Below, one piece after another: positions 31,371-41,488 of a stretch of 64,000 nt of DNA. Position numbers and translations under genes: made by a program. How positions within the stretch are numbered: the first letter of the stretch is position 1; each line of letters opens with the position of its first letter. The notes under the pieces were generated by a model that saw only the letters and a program-made list of their open reading frames with translations, was not told the origin of the DNA and made no database searches. This stretch comes from Ottowia flava. Lineage in GTDB: Bacteria; Pseudomonadota; Gammaproteobacteria; Burkholderiales; Burkholderiaceae_C. The stretch spans positions 1 to 64,000 of the forward strand of contig NZ_VRUA01000012.1 in the NCBI RefSeq assembly GCF_008017535.1, written 5' to 3'.

Positions 31371-32129
31371 ATGTCCACCGCACCTCTGCTGTCCGACCCG
31401 CACCTGCTGTTCAGCGTCACCGTGTTCCTAGCCGCGGGCGTGGTCAAGGGCGTCGTCGGGCTGGGGCTGCCGACGCTGGCGATGGCGCTGCTGGCGCTGC
31501 GCATGCCGCCGGCGCAGGCGGCGGCGCTGCTGATCCTGCCCTCGCTGGTCACCAACGTGTGGCAGATGCGCCCCTGGCGCACGCTGCCCGCGCTGGCGCG
31601 GCGGCTGGGGCCGATGCAGGTCGGCGTGGTGGTCGGCACGCTGGCCGGCGCGTGGTGGCTGGGCGCGCCCTCGGGCGCGTGGGCCGAGGCCGCGCTGGGC
31701 GTGGCGCTGATCGCGTACGGCGGCTGGGGCCTGGCGGGCGCGCAGCTGCCGCGCGTGTCGGACGCCGCGCAGCGCGTGGCGGGGCCGTTGGTGGGCGCGG
31801 CGACCGGGCTGGTGACGGCGATGACCGGCGTGTTCGTGGTGCCGGCCGTGCCCTACCTGCAGGCGCTGGGCCTGGCGCGCGACGAGTTGGTGCAGGCCAT
31901 GGGCCTGGCCTTCACCGTGTCCACCGTCGCGCTGGCGCTCGGGCTGGCGCTCAACCAGCAGTACCCGGCCACTGCTGCCGCGGGGTCCGCCCTGCTGGTG
32001 CTACCGGCGCTGATCGGCATGCAGGCCGGCCAATGGCTGCGCCAGAGGCTGTCGCCCGCGCGCTTCAAGCTGTGCTTCATGGGCGCGCTGGTGCTGCTGG
32101 GCGCGTGGATGGTGGCGCGGGCGTGGTGA
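31371..32129 (+). CDS. TSUP-family (TauE/SafE) anion exporter
   Basis: A 252-residue inner membrane protein with about eight transmembrane helices in two repeats. The first repeat contains AGVVKGVVGLGLPTLAMALL (about residues 20-39), with the Gly-rich turn that defines the TSUP family; the second repeat begins around GAATGLVTAMTGVFVVPAVP. Family members export sulfite, sulfonate breakdown products or organosulfur acids. It is probably regulated by the divergent LysR protein. No sulfur metabolism gene is adjacent, so the substrate is open. Confidence 0.88.
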   Translation: MSTAPLLSDPHLLFSVTVFLAAGVVKGVVGLGLPTLAMALLALRMPPAQAAALLILPSLVTNVWQMRPWRTLPALARRLGPMQVGVVVGTLAGAWWLGAPSGAWAEAALGVALIAYGGWGLAGAQLPRVSDAAQRVAGPLVGAATGLVTAMTGVFVVPAVPYLQALGLARDELVQAMGLAFTVSTVALALGLALNQQYPATAAAGSALLVLPALIGMQAGQWLRQRLSPARFKLCFMGALVLLGAWMVARAW

Positions 32130-32163
32130 AAGCCGCTGCGGGCCGTTTACATATTTTCAAACC

Positions 32164-32216
32164 AAAATGACCTGCAGCGCTACAACCACCTGCGCAAGCA
32201 GCTATCAAAATGATAT
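32164..32216 (-). repeat. dispersed triple-palindrome repeat, copy 14
   Basis: Minus-strand copy: GCGCTACAACCACCTGCGCA, then AGCAGCTATCAAAATGATA. Lies between the convergent TauE-type and cupin genes. Confidence 0.85.
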
Positions 32217-32233
32217 TAAACAAGGCACTGTGA

Positions 32234-32617
32234 TCACGCCCGCACGAACAGCGTGACCAGGGCCTCGTCGCCCAGCAGGCGGCTGCGGTGGCCGTGGCGC
32301 TGCGCATCGAAGCTGGCGCCTTCGGGCAGCGTGTCGTTGGAATAAAAGCATTCGCCCGGGCCGAACACGCGGGTGGTGCCGTCCTGCAGGCCGATCTCCA
32401 TGCGGCCCTGCAGCACCACCAGCCATTGCGGCGTGGTGGTGCAGTGGAAGTCGCTGGCAAAGCCGACCGGGCTGCGCCGGAACTGGCAACCGCCCGAGGC
32501 CTGCAGCGCCGACAGGCGCGCGAGGGGCGAGCCCTCCTCCAGCGCCACCGGGTCGTCGCGAAAGCGCGCGCGCCCGTCGACGTCGGTGAACAGCACGGGC
32601 AGGGTGAGCGCGGTCAT
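32234..32617 (-). CDS. small cupin-domain protein
   Basis: A 127-residue single-domain cupin. The barrel segment QWLVVLQGRMEIGLQDG (about residues 63-79) corresponds to cupin motif 1, preceded by a His in SDFHCTTTP, and FGPGECFYSNDTLPEGASFD belongs to motif 2 (residues about 83-102). Metal ligands are incomplete compared with the classic HxH, so catalysis is uncertain. The ATG at 32615-32617 was chosen as the family-like start; no strong ribosome binding site is present. It is a standalone gene. Confidence 0.78.
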   Translation of the reverse strand: MTALTLPVLFTDVDGRARFRDDPVALEEGSPLARLSALQASGGCQFRRSPVGFASDFHCTTTPQWLVVLQGRMEIGLQDGTTRVFGPGECFYSNDTLPEGASFDAQRHGHRSRLLGDEALVTLFVRA

Positions 32618-32813
32618 GGTGGGTACACCGGTCAAAAAAGGGGTTTGACAGTGTAGAGGCGGACCTGCGGGAGCGGCTGGCCCATTGGCGCCCAGCACCC
32701 ACAGGCGCACGCCGCGTTACCAGCCGTCACACATTGTCTGGCCTCTGGTCACCCCATTTGCGCCGCCGACCCGTTTCAAGGCCTGTTCCCCTGTTTTCTC
32801 GAAGGAATCCTGC

Positions 32814-33662
32814 ATGAAACTCGCCCGCCTCGCCGCCGCGGCCACCCTGGCCGCCACCACCTTGCTGGCCCAGGTGCCGGCGCATGCCGTCGGCCGCCTG
32901 ATCGACGTGGACGTGATCGACCGCGACAGCGGCACCCGGTTGCCCGTGTACCACCACAACGGTGAATGGTGGGTCGCCGGACGGCCCGGCGCGCGCTACG
33001 CCGTGCAGATCCGCAACGCCAGCAGCGAACGCCTGATGGGCGTGATGTCCGTCGACGGCGTCAACGTCGTCACCGGCGACACCGCCAGCTGGGACCAGTC
33101 CGGCTACGTGCTCTCGCGCTACCAGAACGCCCAGATCACCGGTTGGCGCAAGAACGAGGCCGAAGTGGCGGCCTTTCACTTCACTGCACTGCCGCGTTCG
33201 TACGCCGCACGCACCGGCCGACCAGACAACGTCGGCGTGATCGGCGTAGCGGTGTTCCGCGAGCGCTACCGGCCACCCGTCCACCCCATGCCGCGCTACC
33301 CCGGTTACCCGTCGACCCGCGAAAGCCCCGCCGGTGCCGCGCGCAGCGACGAAGCCGCCGCGCCCAACGGCTACCCCAGCGACGAGGTGCGCGAGGCGTC
33401 GCCGCAGTCAAAGTCTGCCCCCGCCTCGCCGCGCCTGGGCACCGGCCACGGCGAGCGCGAGACCTCATACAGTGGCACCACGCGCTTCGACCGGCGCTCA
33501 AGCCAGCCCGATGAGGTGATCAGCATCCGCTACGACAGCCGCGACAACCTGATCGCCATGGGCGTGATCCCCGCATATGGGCGTCCGGTGCCGCAGCGCC
33601 CGGACGCATTTCCGGAGTCGTCCGATGCAGGCTATGTGCCTGACCCGCCGCGCTGGCGCTGA
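32814..33662 (+). CDS. exported hypothetical protein upstream of an ECF sigma factor
   Basis: A 282-residue protein with a signal peptide (MKLARLAAAATLAATTLLAQ, cleavage near AHA). The folded part (about residues 25-150) includes the segments EWWVAGRPGARYAVQIRN and SVDGVNVVTGDTASWDQSGY, suggestive of a beta-sandwich envelope protein. The second half is Pro/Ser/Arg-rich and probably disordered. A GAAGGA 8 bases upstream supports the start. The next gene, 112 bp downstream on the same strand, encodes an ECF sigma factor, so this protein could be part of the signalling module. No known family with function. Confidence 0.8.
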   Translation: MKLARLAAAATLAATTLLAQVPAHAVGRLIDVDVIDRDSGTRLPVYHHNGEWWVAGRPGARYAVQIRNASSERLMGVMSVDGVNVVTGDTASWDQSGYVLSRYQNAQITGWRKNEAEVAAFHFTALPRSYAARTGRPDNVGVIGVAVFRERYRPPVHPMPRYPGYPSTRESPAGAARSDEAAAPNGYPSDEVREASPQSKSAPASPRLGTGHGERETSYSGTTRFDRRSSQPDEVISIRYDSRDNLIAMGVIPAYGRPVPQRPDAFPESSDAGYVPDPPRWR

Positions 33663-33774
33663 GCCTCGCACACGCGCCTCGTTGGGCGTGCGCGGCCGCC
33701 TTCCGCCTGGGCACGGCCGGGCGCGCTGGCCGGCCTGCGCGGGCCAGTCACCCGCGCTCGCCATAATCCGCGCC

Positions 33775-34383
33775 ATGCCTGTGGACGTCCTGCCCGCCGA
33801 CGCCGACCTGATGCGCGCCTACGCCGCGGGCGACTTGCGCGCGTTCGAGACGCTGTACACGCGGCACGAAAAGCGGCTGTGGCGCTTCGTGCTGCGCAGC
33901 GTTGGCAACCCCGCCACGGCGGACGAGCTGGCGCAGGACGTCTGGCTGCGCGTGGCCCAGCAGGCCGATCACTACGCGCCCAGCGCTTCGCGCGCCGACC
34001 TGCCGCCCGCGCGCTTTGGCACCTGGCTGTTCACCATCGCGCGCAACCGCGTGGTCGACCACCTGCGCGCCAGCCGCCCCACGCACAGCCTGGACGGCAG
34101 CGCCAACGACGATGACGACGCGCCCAGCCTGGCCGACACGCTGGCCGCGCCGTCCGGCTTCGGCCCCGTGCGCCGCATCGAAACCCGCCAGCAGGCCGAA
34201 CAGCTGCTGGCCGCCGTGCAGGCCCTGCCCGACGACCAGCGCGAAGCCTTTTTGCTGCAGGCCGAGGCCGAGATGAGCGTGGCCGACATCGCCGCCGCCA
34301 CCGGCGTGCCCTTTGAAACCGCCAAGAGCCGCCTGCGCTACGCCCGCAGCGCCCTGCGCCGCGCCCTGGAGACCCTGGCATGA
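33775..34383 (+). CDS. ECF-family RNA polymerase sigma factor
   Basis: A 202-residue sigma-70 group 4 factor. Region 2 is visible as RAFETLYTRHEKRLWRFVLR followed by DELAQDVWLRV (about residues 22-70). Region 4 lies near the end with ALPDDQREAFLLQAEAEMSV and the helix-turn-helix FETAKSRLRYARSALRRA. The stop codon overlaps the start of the next gene by 4 bp (ATGA), so the two are translationally coupled. The partner is not a classical zinc-binding anti-sigma factor but a membrane ankyrin protein. Promoter targets are unknown. Confidence 0.93.
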   Translation: MPVDVLPADADLMRAYAAGDLRAFETLYTRHEKRLWRFVLRSVGNPATADELAQDVWLRVAQQADHYAPSASRADLPPARFGTWLFTIARNRVVDHLRASRPTHSLDGSANDDDDAPSLADTLAAPSGFGPVRRIETRQQAEQLLAAVQALPDDQREAFLLQAEAEMSVADIAAATGVPFETAKSRLRYARSALRRALETLA

Positions 34384-35738
34384 CCGCCCCGACGTTCCGC
34401 CCCGAGGACGACGAGCTGCTGGCGCGCTGGCGCGAGGCGACGGCGCTGGACTACCAGGCGCCCGGCGCCGCGTTGCGCGCCAACGTGCTGGCGCAGGCCG
34501 CGCGGGTAGCGGAAGAACGGGCTCAAGGCGCCAACGCGCCCGCCGCCGCAGTGCCCGCGACGGGCTCAGCCGACGGGAAAGCGGCCGCCCCAGCCGCTGG
34601 GCCCACCAGCGTCGCCCGCCGTCCGGAAGCCGCCAACGACCGTCGCTGGCTGTTCTCGGCCGCCGCCAGCGTGGCCGTGCTCGGCCTGGCCGGCCTGCTG
34701 GCCTTGCAGTTCGACCGCAGCCCGCCGGGCGATCAGGCCGTGGGCCTGGGCCAACCGTCCGCCACGCCCAGCGCAGAGGTGGCCCCGGCGCCCGCCGAGC
34801 CGGCCGTCGCGTCGTCTGCCCCGGCTGCCGCGCCAGCTGAGGCGGCTGCGGCCAAGGCAGACGCCCCGCCTGCGGCACCGGCAGCTGCGCCGCAGGCGCG
34901 CGACGACGTCCGCCACGCCGGTCCGTCCGCGGCCAAGGCGCGCGAAGCCACGCCTGCTCCCCAGGCCGCGCCTGTTCCCGCTCCTCCGCCAGAGGCCCGC
35001 TCCCGCGCGCGGGCGGAACCAACTCCTGCCGCGCCACCGGCGCCCGCGCCGGCACCCGCTGCGCGCCCTGCGCCACCGCCGCTTGCCGACGCCCCGATGT
35101 CGGCGCCGCCCCAGGCATTTCCGGCACCGTCGACGGGCGATGCGCCAGCGGCCCTGCGCGACGCGGCCCCGGCGGCCCCGCCCGATGTGATGACCGAATC
35201 CGCGGGCGAAGCGGCCCAGATGGCGCCTGCACCGCAGCGCGCACCGATCGGCGCTGGCAACCTCAAGGCACCGGCCGCGCGCGCGCCGGACGACGCCGCG
35301 GTCGCGGGCGCCAACCACCTGGAGCGCCGCGCGCCCGCGTCCGCCGGAGCCAGTGGTGGCGTCGCCAGCGCGCCTGGCGCCCCCGCAGCCAACGCGGCGC
35401 GCGCGGCGTCGCCCGCCGCCGCCGCACCCGCCCAACGCCTGCTGCGCGCCGTGCAGTCGGGCGACCTGGCCGCCGTGCGCGCAGCGCTGGCCGATGGCGC
35501 GCCGGTCGACAGCGCCGACAGCCAGGGGCGCACCGCGCTGATGTGGGCCGCGCGCCGGGGCGACACCGCCGCCGTGCGCGCCTTGCTGGACGCCGGCGCC
35601 AACCCGAAACAGACCGATCTGCATGGCCACACCGCGGTCGACCAGGCGCTGGGCGAAGGCCACGAGGCGCTGGCGCGGCTGATCGAGCGGCACAGCGGTG
35701 GCGGCCGTGGGCCGGCGGGCGAATCGCCGGTAAGATGA
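34380..35738 (+). CDS. single-pass membrane protein with C-terminal ankyrin repeats, putative anti-sigma partner
   Basis: A 452-residue protein coupled to the sigma gene by a 4-bp overlap. The first 90 residues, starting FRPEDDELLARWREATALDY, are predicted cytoplasmic and could contact the sigma factor. A transmembrane helix follows (about residues 91-113, WLFSAAASVAVLGLAGLLAL). Then comes a 230-residue Ala/Pro-rich linker and two to three ankyrin repeats at the C-terminus (about residues 350-440; GRTALMWAARRGDTAAVRAL is a clear one). The N-terminal part has no HxxxCxxC zinc motif. This is the position and topology of an anti-sigma factor with an extracytoplasmic ankyrin sensor; role inferred, not shown. 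Confidence 0.78.
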   Translation: MTAPTFRPEDDELLARWREATALDYQAPGAALRANVLAQAARVAEERAQGANAPAAAVPATGSADGKAAAPAAGPTSVARRPEAANDRRWLFSAAASVAVLGLAGLLALQFDRSPPGDQAVGLGQPSATPSAEVAPAPAEPAVASSAPAAAPAEAAAAKADAPPAAPAAAPQARDDVRHAGPSAAKAREATPAPQAAPVPAPPPEARSRARAEPTPAAPPAPAPAPAARPAPPPLADAPMSAPPQAFPAPSTGDAPAALRDAAPAAPPDVMTESAGEAAQMAPAPQRAPIGAGNLKAPAARAPDDAAVAGANHLERRAPASAGASGGVASAPGAPAANAARAASPAAAAPAQRLLRAVQSGDLAAVRAALADGAPVDSADSQGRTALMWAARRGDTAAVRALLDAGANPKQTDLHGHTAVDQALGEGHEALARLIERHSGGGRGPAGESPVR

Positions 35739-35746
35739 TTACCGAT

Positions 35747-35802
35747 TACTATTTTTTTGATAGCTGCCCGCGCAGACCCATGTAGCGCTGGCGGCCTATT
35801 TG
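35747..35802 (+). repeat. dispersed triple-palindrome repeat, copy 15
   Basis: TACTATTTTTTTGATAGCTG, then CCCGCGCAGACCCATGTAGC and GCTGGCGGCCTATTT. Lies between the ankyrin gene and an SDR gene. Confidence 0.85.
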
Positions 35803-35825
35803 ATTCACAAAAGGAGACATCGCCC

Positions 35826-36614
35826 ATGAGCGCAGCGCCCGCTTCTTCCACCGTGTCGTTTGGCCTGGCTGGCCGCGTCGTCGTCGTCACGGGGGCCGCC
35901 CAGGGCATTGGCGAGGCCTGCGCGCGCCGCTTCGCGCAGGAAGGCGCTCAGGTCGTGCTCTGCGACGTGGCCGACGCGCCCGGCCAGGCGCTGGCGGGCG
36001 AGCTGAAGGCGCGCTACATCCACTGCGACGTCGGCAACAAAGCGCAGGTGGACGCGCTGGTGGCGCAGGTGATGGCCGACTTCGGGCGCATCGACGTGCT
36101 GGTCAACAACGCCGGCATCTTCCGCGCCGCCGACTTCCTCGACGTGACCGAGGCCGACTTCGACGCCGTGCTGCGCGTCAACCTGAAGGGCTCGTTCCTG
36201 ATGGGCCAGGCCGTGGCGCGCGAAATGGTCAAGGCCGGGCGCGGCAGCATCGTCAACATGAGCAGCGTGAACAGCGTGCTGGCCATCCCCAACATCGCCA
36301 GCTACAACGTCACCAAGGGCGGCATCAACCAGCTGACGCGCGCCATGGCGCTGGCGCTGGCCGACCGCGGCGTGCGCGTCAACGCCGTCGGCCCCGGCAC
36401 CATCGCCACCGAGCTGGCGGCCAAGGCCGTGCTGACCAGCGACGAGGCCAAGCACAAGATCATGATGCGCACGCCGCTCAAGCGGCTGGGCGAGCCGAGC
36501 GAAATCGCCGACGTGGTCGCCTTCCTGGCCAGCGACGCCAGCAGCTACATCACCGGCGAGATCATCATGGTCGACGGTGGGCGCATGGCGCTGAACTACA
36601 CCGTGCCGGTCTGA
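35826..36614 (+). CDS. SDR-family oxidoreductase
   Basis: A 262-residue classical short-chain dehydrogenase. TGAAQGIG (about residues 22-29), VNNAG (about 98) and the active-site YNVTK (Tyr near 161, Lys at +4) are all present, with SSVNSV supplying the catalytic Ser. The C-terminus YITGEIIMVDGGRMALNYTV is also typical. ATG 35826 has AGGAGAC 7 bases upstream. The substrate is unknown; secondary alcohols or 3-hydroxyacyl groups are common in this clade. The gene stands alone. Confidence 0.9.
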   Translation: MSAAPASSTVSFGLAGRVVVVTGAAQGIGEACARRFAQEGAQVVLCDVADAPGQALAGELKARYIHCDVGNKAQVDALVAQVMADFGRIDVLVNNAGIFRAADFLDVTEADFDAVLRVNLKGSFLMGQAVAREMVKAGRGSIVNMSSVNSVLAIPNIASYNVTKGGINQLTRAMALALADRGVRVNAVGPGTIATELAAKAVLTSDEAKHKIMMRTPLKRLGEPSEIADVVAFLASDASSYITGEIIMVDGGRMALNYTVPV

Positions 36615-36947
36615 GCGGCCGCCTCAGACCCGCGCGCGTCTTTGCGCCCCTTTGCTGGCGCCGCCTTGTCACAGTTCCGGCTTGTTGGCGCTGCACAGCG
36701 CCTTATATCTTTTCGCCGGCAATCCGGTTCGCTGTGGACTGTGTCTGGCATACCGACCTACCCGCGTATGCACAATGCCGCGACCGTTAAAAACGCAACG
36801 GAGTGCGAAATTTGTACGGATAGAGGCAACGGTACGGAAATTGTCATACTTTAGTTAAACAGTCTGCGGTATTCTTATGGCCTACATGCGCGCCATGGCC
36901 CAGCCTGTCCGATGCTCGGCGCGAGTGCATTACGTCAGAAGTCCGTC
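36615..36947. other. 333-bp intergenic region with an AT-richer segment
   Basis: Around 36780-36880 the GC content falls well below the local average (for example AAAACGCAACGG and TTGTCATACTTTAGTTAAAC), the likely promoter region of the cpdA-like gene. Two short plus-strand frames here show no coding character. No repeat copy or terminator was found. Confidence 0.5.
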
Positions 36948-37772
36948 ATGCTGATCGCCCACATCACCGACCCTCACCTGGGCTTGGACACCCGCTTTCT
37001 GCCCGGCCACCCTGGTCCGCAGGAGGCGCTGCGGCGCGCCCTGTCGCATGTGCGCAAGTTGGACCCCGCGCCAGAGGTGCTGCTCATCACGGGCGATCTG
37101 GCCGATAGCGGCGCCGAGTCCGACTACGACACCCTGCGCACCGTGCTCGCCGATACCTTGCCCAGCCCCGCGGACGGTGGCCCGCGCGTGTGGGCCGTGC
37201 TCGGCAATCATGATGACCGCGCCGCCGCGCGCCGCATCCTGGGTGAGATGTTGGACCCCGCCGCCGACGCCCCCGAAGGGCTGATCTGCCTTCATACCCA
37301 GCACGGTGGCCTGCACTTCATCGGGCTGGACACCGTCGTTCCACGCCGGCCTCACGGCGAGTTGGACGACACCCAGCTCAACTGGCTGGCGCGTCAGCTG
37401 CAGGCCTGCGCCGGAGAGCCGGTGGTGATCTTCATGCACCACCCGCCGCTGGTATCAGGCATGGAGGTGATGGACCGCTGTGGTCTGCTGCGCGGGCGCG
37501 AGCAACTGGGGGCGCTGGTGCGCGCCCACGGTAACGTGCAGCTGATCGCCGCCGGCCACTTGCACCGGCCGGTGGTCGGTCTGCTGGGTGGTGCGCCCGT
37601 GCTGGTGGAGCCGTCCTGCTCGCACCAACTGGAGCTGGACCTGCGCACGCACGGTCAGCTGGCGGTCCGGCTGGAACCGCCCAAGGTCGGCTTGTACCGC
37701 TGGACGCCCGAAGACGGCCTGGCCTGCCACTTCAGCCACGTGCACGCCTACCCGGGGCCGTTCGTGATCTGA
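36948..37772 (+). CDS. metallophosphoesterase, CpdA-like (class III cyclic nucleotide phosphodiesterase)
   Basis: A 274-residue calcineurin-like phosphoesterase that may hydrolyse 3',5'-cAMP. All metal-binding blocks are visible: ITDPHLG (D-x-H, residues 6-12), LITGDLADSG (GD), AVLGNHD (GNHD), VVIFMHHPP and IAAGHLHRP (GHxH). The block order and spacing match CpdA/Rv0805 rather than a UshA-type enzyme. ATG 36948 gives the usual MLIAHITDPHLG start. It is a single gene, followed by a repeat copy and the acyl-CoA synthetase. A role in catabolic signalling is inferred from the family. Confidence 0.85.
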   Translation: MLIAHITDPHLGLDTRFLPGHPGPQEALRRALSHVRKLDPAPEVLLITGDLADSGAESDYDTLRTVLADTLPSPADGGPRVWAVLGNHDDRAAARRILGEMLDPAADAPEGLICLHTQHGGLHFIGLDTVVPRRPHGELDDTQLNWLARQLQACAGEPVVIFMHHPPLVSGMEVMDRCGLLRGREQLGALVRAHGNVQLIAAGHLHRPVVGLLGGAPVLVEPSCSHQLELDLRTHGQLAVRLEPPKVGLYRWTPEDGLACHFSHVHAYPGPFVI

Positions 37773-37836
37773 CGCACCGCGGGCATGCGGCGGCCATGTG
37801 CGGCCCTGGGGCAACAGGCAGTAGACCGCCTGCGAG

Positions 37837-37892
37837 CACTACTCTTTCGATAGCTGGTCGCGCAGCTTCAGCCAGCGCCAGTGGCTGATTTC
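37837..37892 (+). repeat. dispersed triple-palindrome repeat, copy 16
   Basis: Full copy whose third dyad is TCAGCCA (37868-37874) pairing with TGGCTGA (37882-37888), again a different but paired sequence. Confidence 0.85.
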
Positions 37893-37933
37893 CTTCACAA
37901 TGGCCGTTGCACCATCTGGAGAAAAGCCCGACC

Positions 37934-39466
<1,533 letters not shown>

Positions 39467-39514
39467 GGGCGTGCCATCATCGCGCCACCGATCGATACCC
39501 CCTGAAGGATCTGC

Positions 39515-40063
39515 ATGTCTGCCTCCCCCGACAACCAACTGGACCAATGGCTGGCCGAAGAACAGACCGTGCGCGCGCGCCTGGACAGCGGCCCCGGCCC
39601 CGGTGTCGCCACGCGCGAGCAGGTGGCCGGCCGCACCGGGCTGGCGATGATGCAGGCCATGCTGGCGGGCGAATTGCCCTACGCCGCCATCGCCAAGACG
39701 CTGGACTTCCTGCTGATCGACGTCGGGCCAGGGCGCGCGGTGTTCCAGGGCACGCCGGGGCCGCAGTTGCTGAACCCGATGGGCTCGGTGCACGGCGGCT
39801 GGTTCGCCACGCTACTGGATTCGGCGCTGGGCTGCGCCGTGCACACCATGATGCCGCCCGGGCGCGGCTACACCACGGCGGAGTTGGGCGTGAACATGGT
39901 GCGCGCCATTTCCACCAAAGTGCCGCGCGTGCGCGCCATCGGCCAGGTCATTCATTCCGGGCGCCAGCTGGCCACGGGCGAAGCGCGCCTGGTCGGCCCG
40001 GATGGCACGCTGTACGCCCACGCGACGACGACCTGCCTGGTGTTTGAGCTGCCGACGGGCTGA
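39515..40063 (+). CDS. PaaI-family acyl-CoA thioesterase
   Basis: A 182-residue hotdog-fold thioesterase. The signature NPMGSVHGGWFATLLDSALG (about residues 88-107) holds the family's HGG motif, with the catalytic Asp in LLDSA. A 70-residue N-terminal extension, longer than in E. coli PaaI, is helical. It would recycle CoA from dead-end acyl- or aryl-CoA. It follows the acyl-CoA synthetase closely on the same strand, with a GAAGGA before its ATG. Confidence 0.88.
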   Translation: MSASPDNQLDQWLAEEQTVRARLDSGPGPGVATREQVAGRTGLAMMQAMLAGELPYAAIAKTLDFLLIDVGPGRAVFQGTPGPQLLNPMGSVHGGWFATLLDSALGCAVHTMMPPGRGYTTAELGVNMVRAISTKVPRVRAIGQVIHSGRQLATGEARLVGPDGTLYAHATTTCLVFELPTG

Positions 40064-40212
40064 GCGCTAAGAAAGGGTCGACGCGACCGGCGCGCCATCT
40101 CAGATACCCGTTCGGACACGGCGCAACGTGCGCGTTGGTGGTGTCGGCGCTGGTAAAGCCTGCTGAGGGGTGACACCGTGGCACCCATTTTCACGTCGCG
40201 GGCACCCGAAAT

Positions 40213-40268
40213 ACTCTTATTTTTATAGCTGCCCGCGCAGGTGGTTGTATGCCCAGAACCCCAATTGG
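40213..40268 (+). repeat. dispersed triple-palindrome repeat, copy 17
   Basis: Forward copy with TATAGCTGCCCGCGCAGG, then TGGTTGTATGCCC and CCAATTGG. Lies between convergent PaaI and TetR genes. Confidence 0.8.
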
Positions 40269-40339
40269 CTTAAAAATCGGGTAGCCCACCAGCCTGCGCC
40301 CGTCACGCCACGGCCGCCGTCGTTGCCATTCGGGCGGGC

Positions 40340-41014
40340 TCAAAGCCCTTGTTCGACCATGTTGACCAGGCGCTGGGCCATCGCCTCGATGTGCGCCGGG
40401 TCGACGCGGCGCAAGGGGCCGTCCAGCGCGAGCATCGCCATGCCGTGCACGGCCGACCAGGCCAGGAATTCGGCGCCGGGGCGGCGTTCGGCGCTCAACA
40501 CCCCGGCGGCGACCAAGCCGTCCAGCGCGTCGCACAAGATCTGGAACGGGTCTCGACCGGCCTCGCCGCGGTAGTCGGGCCGGTCGGATTCGTCCACGTC
40601 GTAAGGCTGCGCCGCAAACGCTGATCGAAACAGGCCCGATTCGGTTTGCGCAAAGCGCACGTAGCCCGTGCCCACCGCCTTGAACGCGGCGCGTGCGCGC
40701 TCGGCGGCATCCGTCATGTTGTGCGTGGCCTGCGCGATTTCGCGCTCAATGGCGCGCGCCAGTGCGCCCAGCGCGGCGCCGCGCACGGCGTCGAACAGCG
40801 CGTCGCGGTTGGAGAAATGGCGGTATGCGGCGTTCGGCACCACGCCCGCGCGGCGCGTGGCCTCGCGCAGGACCACCGCGGGCGGCCCGCCCTCGCGCGC
40901 CAGCGCCACGCCAGCGTTCAGCAGCGCGCGCCGCAGGTCGCCGTGACGGTAACTTTCACGGCGAACGGACGGCGTTTTGTCGTCGGCAACGGCGGCTGCG
41001 CGGGCTTTGACCAT
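40340..41014 (-). CDS. TetR-family regulator of the VOC/GST/SRPBCC operon
   Basis: A 224-residue repressor. The N-terminal helix-turn-helix RRESYRHGDLRRALLNAG, then REATRRAGVVPNAAYRHFSN (about residues 20-70), has the usual TetR YRHFxN signature, with the recognition helix VPNAAYRHF. The C-terminal ligand domain resembles TetR_C_33 and similar types. ATG 41012-41014 is used; a longer frame exists. It is divergent from the DUF1428/VOC operon, with 82 bp between them that contain two palindromic operator candidates. It probably represses both itself and the operon until an aromatic or electrophilic effector binds. Confidence 0.92.
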   Translation of the reverse strand: MVKARAAAVADDKTPSVRRESYRHGDLRRALLNAGVALAREGGPPAVVLREATRRAGVVPNAAYRHFSNRDALFDAVRGAALGALARAIEREIAQATHNMTDAAERARAAFKAVGTGYVRFAQTESGLFRSAFAAQPYDVDESDRPDYRGEAGRDPFQILCDALDGLVAAGVLSAERRPGAEFLAWSAVHGMAMLALDGPLRRVDPAHIEAMAQRLVNMVEQGL

Positions 41015-41034
41015 GCGTGCTTGAGGGTTAAATG

Positions 41035-41077
41035 TGGACAGCGTCCATTTTACGGCAAAATAAGTGGACGCCGTACA
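41035..41077. promoter_or_regulatory. paired TetR operator candidates
   Basis: TGGAC-AGC-GTCCA (41035-41047) is a perfect inverted repeat. TGGAC-GCC-GTACA (41065-41077) is an imperfect second copy centred exactly 30 bp away, about three helical turns, with ATTTT/AAAAT dyads between. This is the only space between the divergent tetR and the operon, so dimers bound here would block both promoters. Confidence 0.65.
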
Positions 41078-41096
41078 CATCTATCAGGAGACAATG

Positions 41097-41450
41097 ATGA
41101 ATGCCAGCAATTACATCGACGGTTTTGTCGTCGCCGTACCGACCCAGCAGCGCGAAACCTACCGCCAGGTTGCCACCGACGCCGCGCGCGTCTTCCACAA
41201 GCACGGCGCCTTGTCCGTGGTTGAGTGCTGGGGCGACGACGTGCCCGAGGGCAAACTGACGTCCTTCCCCCTGGCTGTGAAATGCCAGCCGGACGAAACG
41301 GTGGTGTTCTCGTGGATCGTCTGGCCCGACAAGCTCACGCGTGACCGCGGCATGGCCGCCGTCATGGACGACCCTGACATCCCGAAACAGCTGCCCTTCG
41401 ATGGCAAGCGCATGATCTTCGGCGGCTTCACCGTCCTGGTGAACGCCTGA
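41097..41450 (+). CDS. DUF1428 family protein
   Basis: A 117-residue protein of the DUF1428 (YbaA-like) family, seen as NYIDGFVVAVPTQQRETYRQ at the N-terminus and VFSWIVWPDKLTRDRGM in the middle. It adopts a ferredoxin-like dimeric fold in known members, whose function is not established. ATG 41097 is preceded by CAGGAG at 6 bases; an ATG one codon earlier is less well spaced. It is the first gene of an operon under the divergent TetR protein. Confidence 0.88.
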   Translation: MNASNYIDGFVVAVPTQQRETYRQVATDAARVFHKHGALSVVECWGDDVPEGKLTSFPLAVKCQPDETVVFSWIVWPDKLTRDRGMAAVMDDPDIPKQLPFDGKRMIFGGFTVLVNA

Positions 41451-41488
41451 GCCGGCTGCCCCAACGCATTGAAGAAAAGGAGACCGCC

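Noticed and set aside
36642-36858. Two short plus-strand open frames in the AT-richer gap before the cpdA-like gene
   Set aside because: No start context, no motif, and overlapping one another in different frames; promoter region is more likely.
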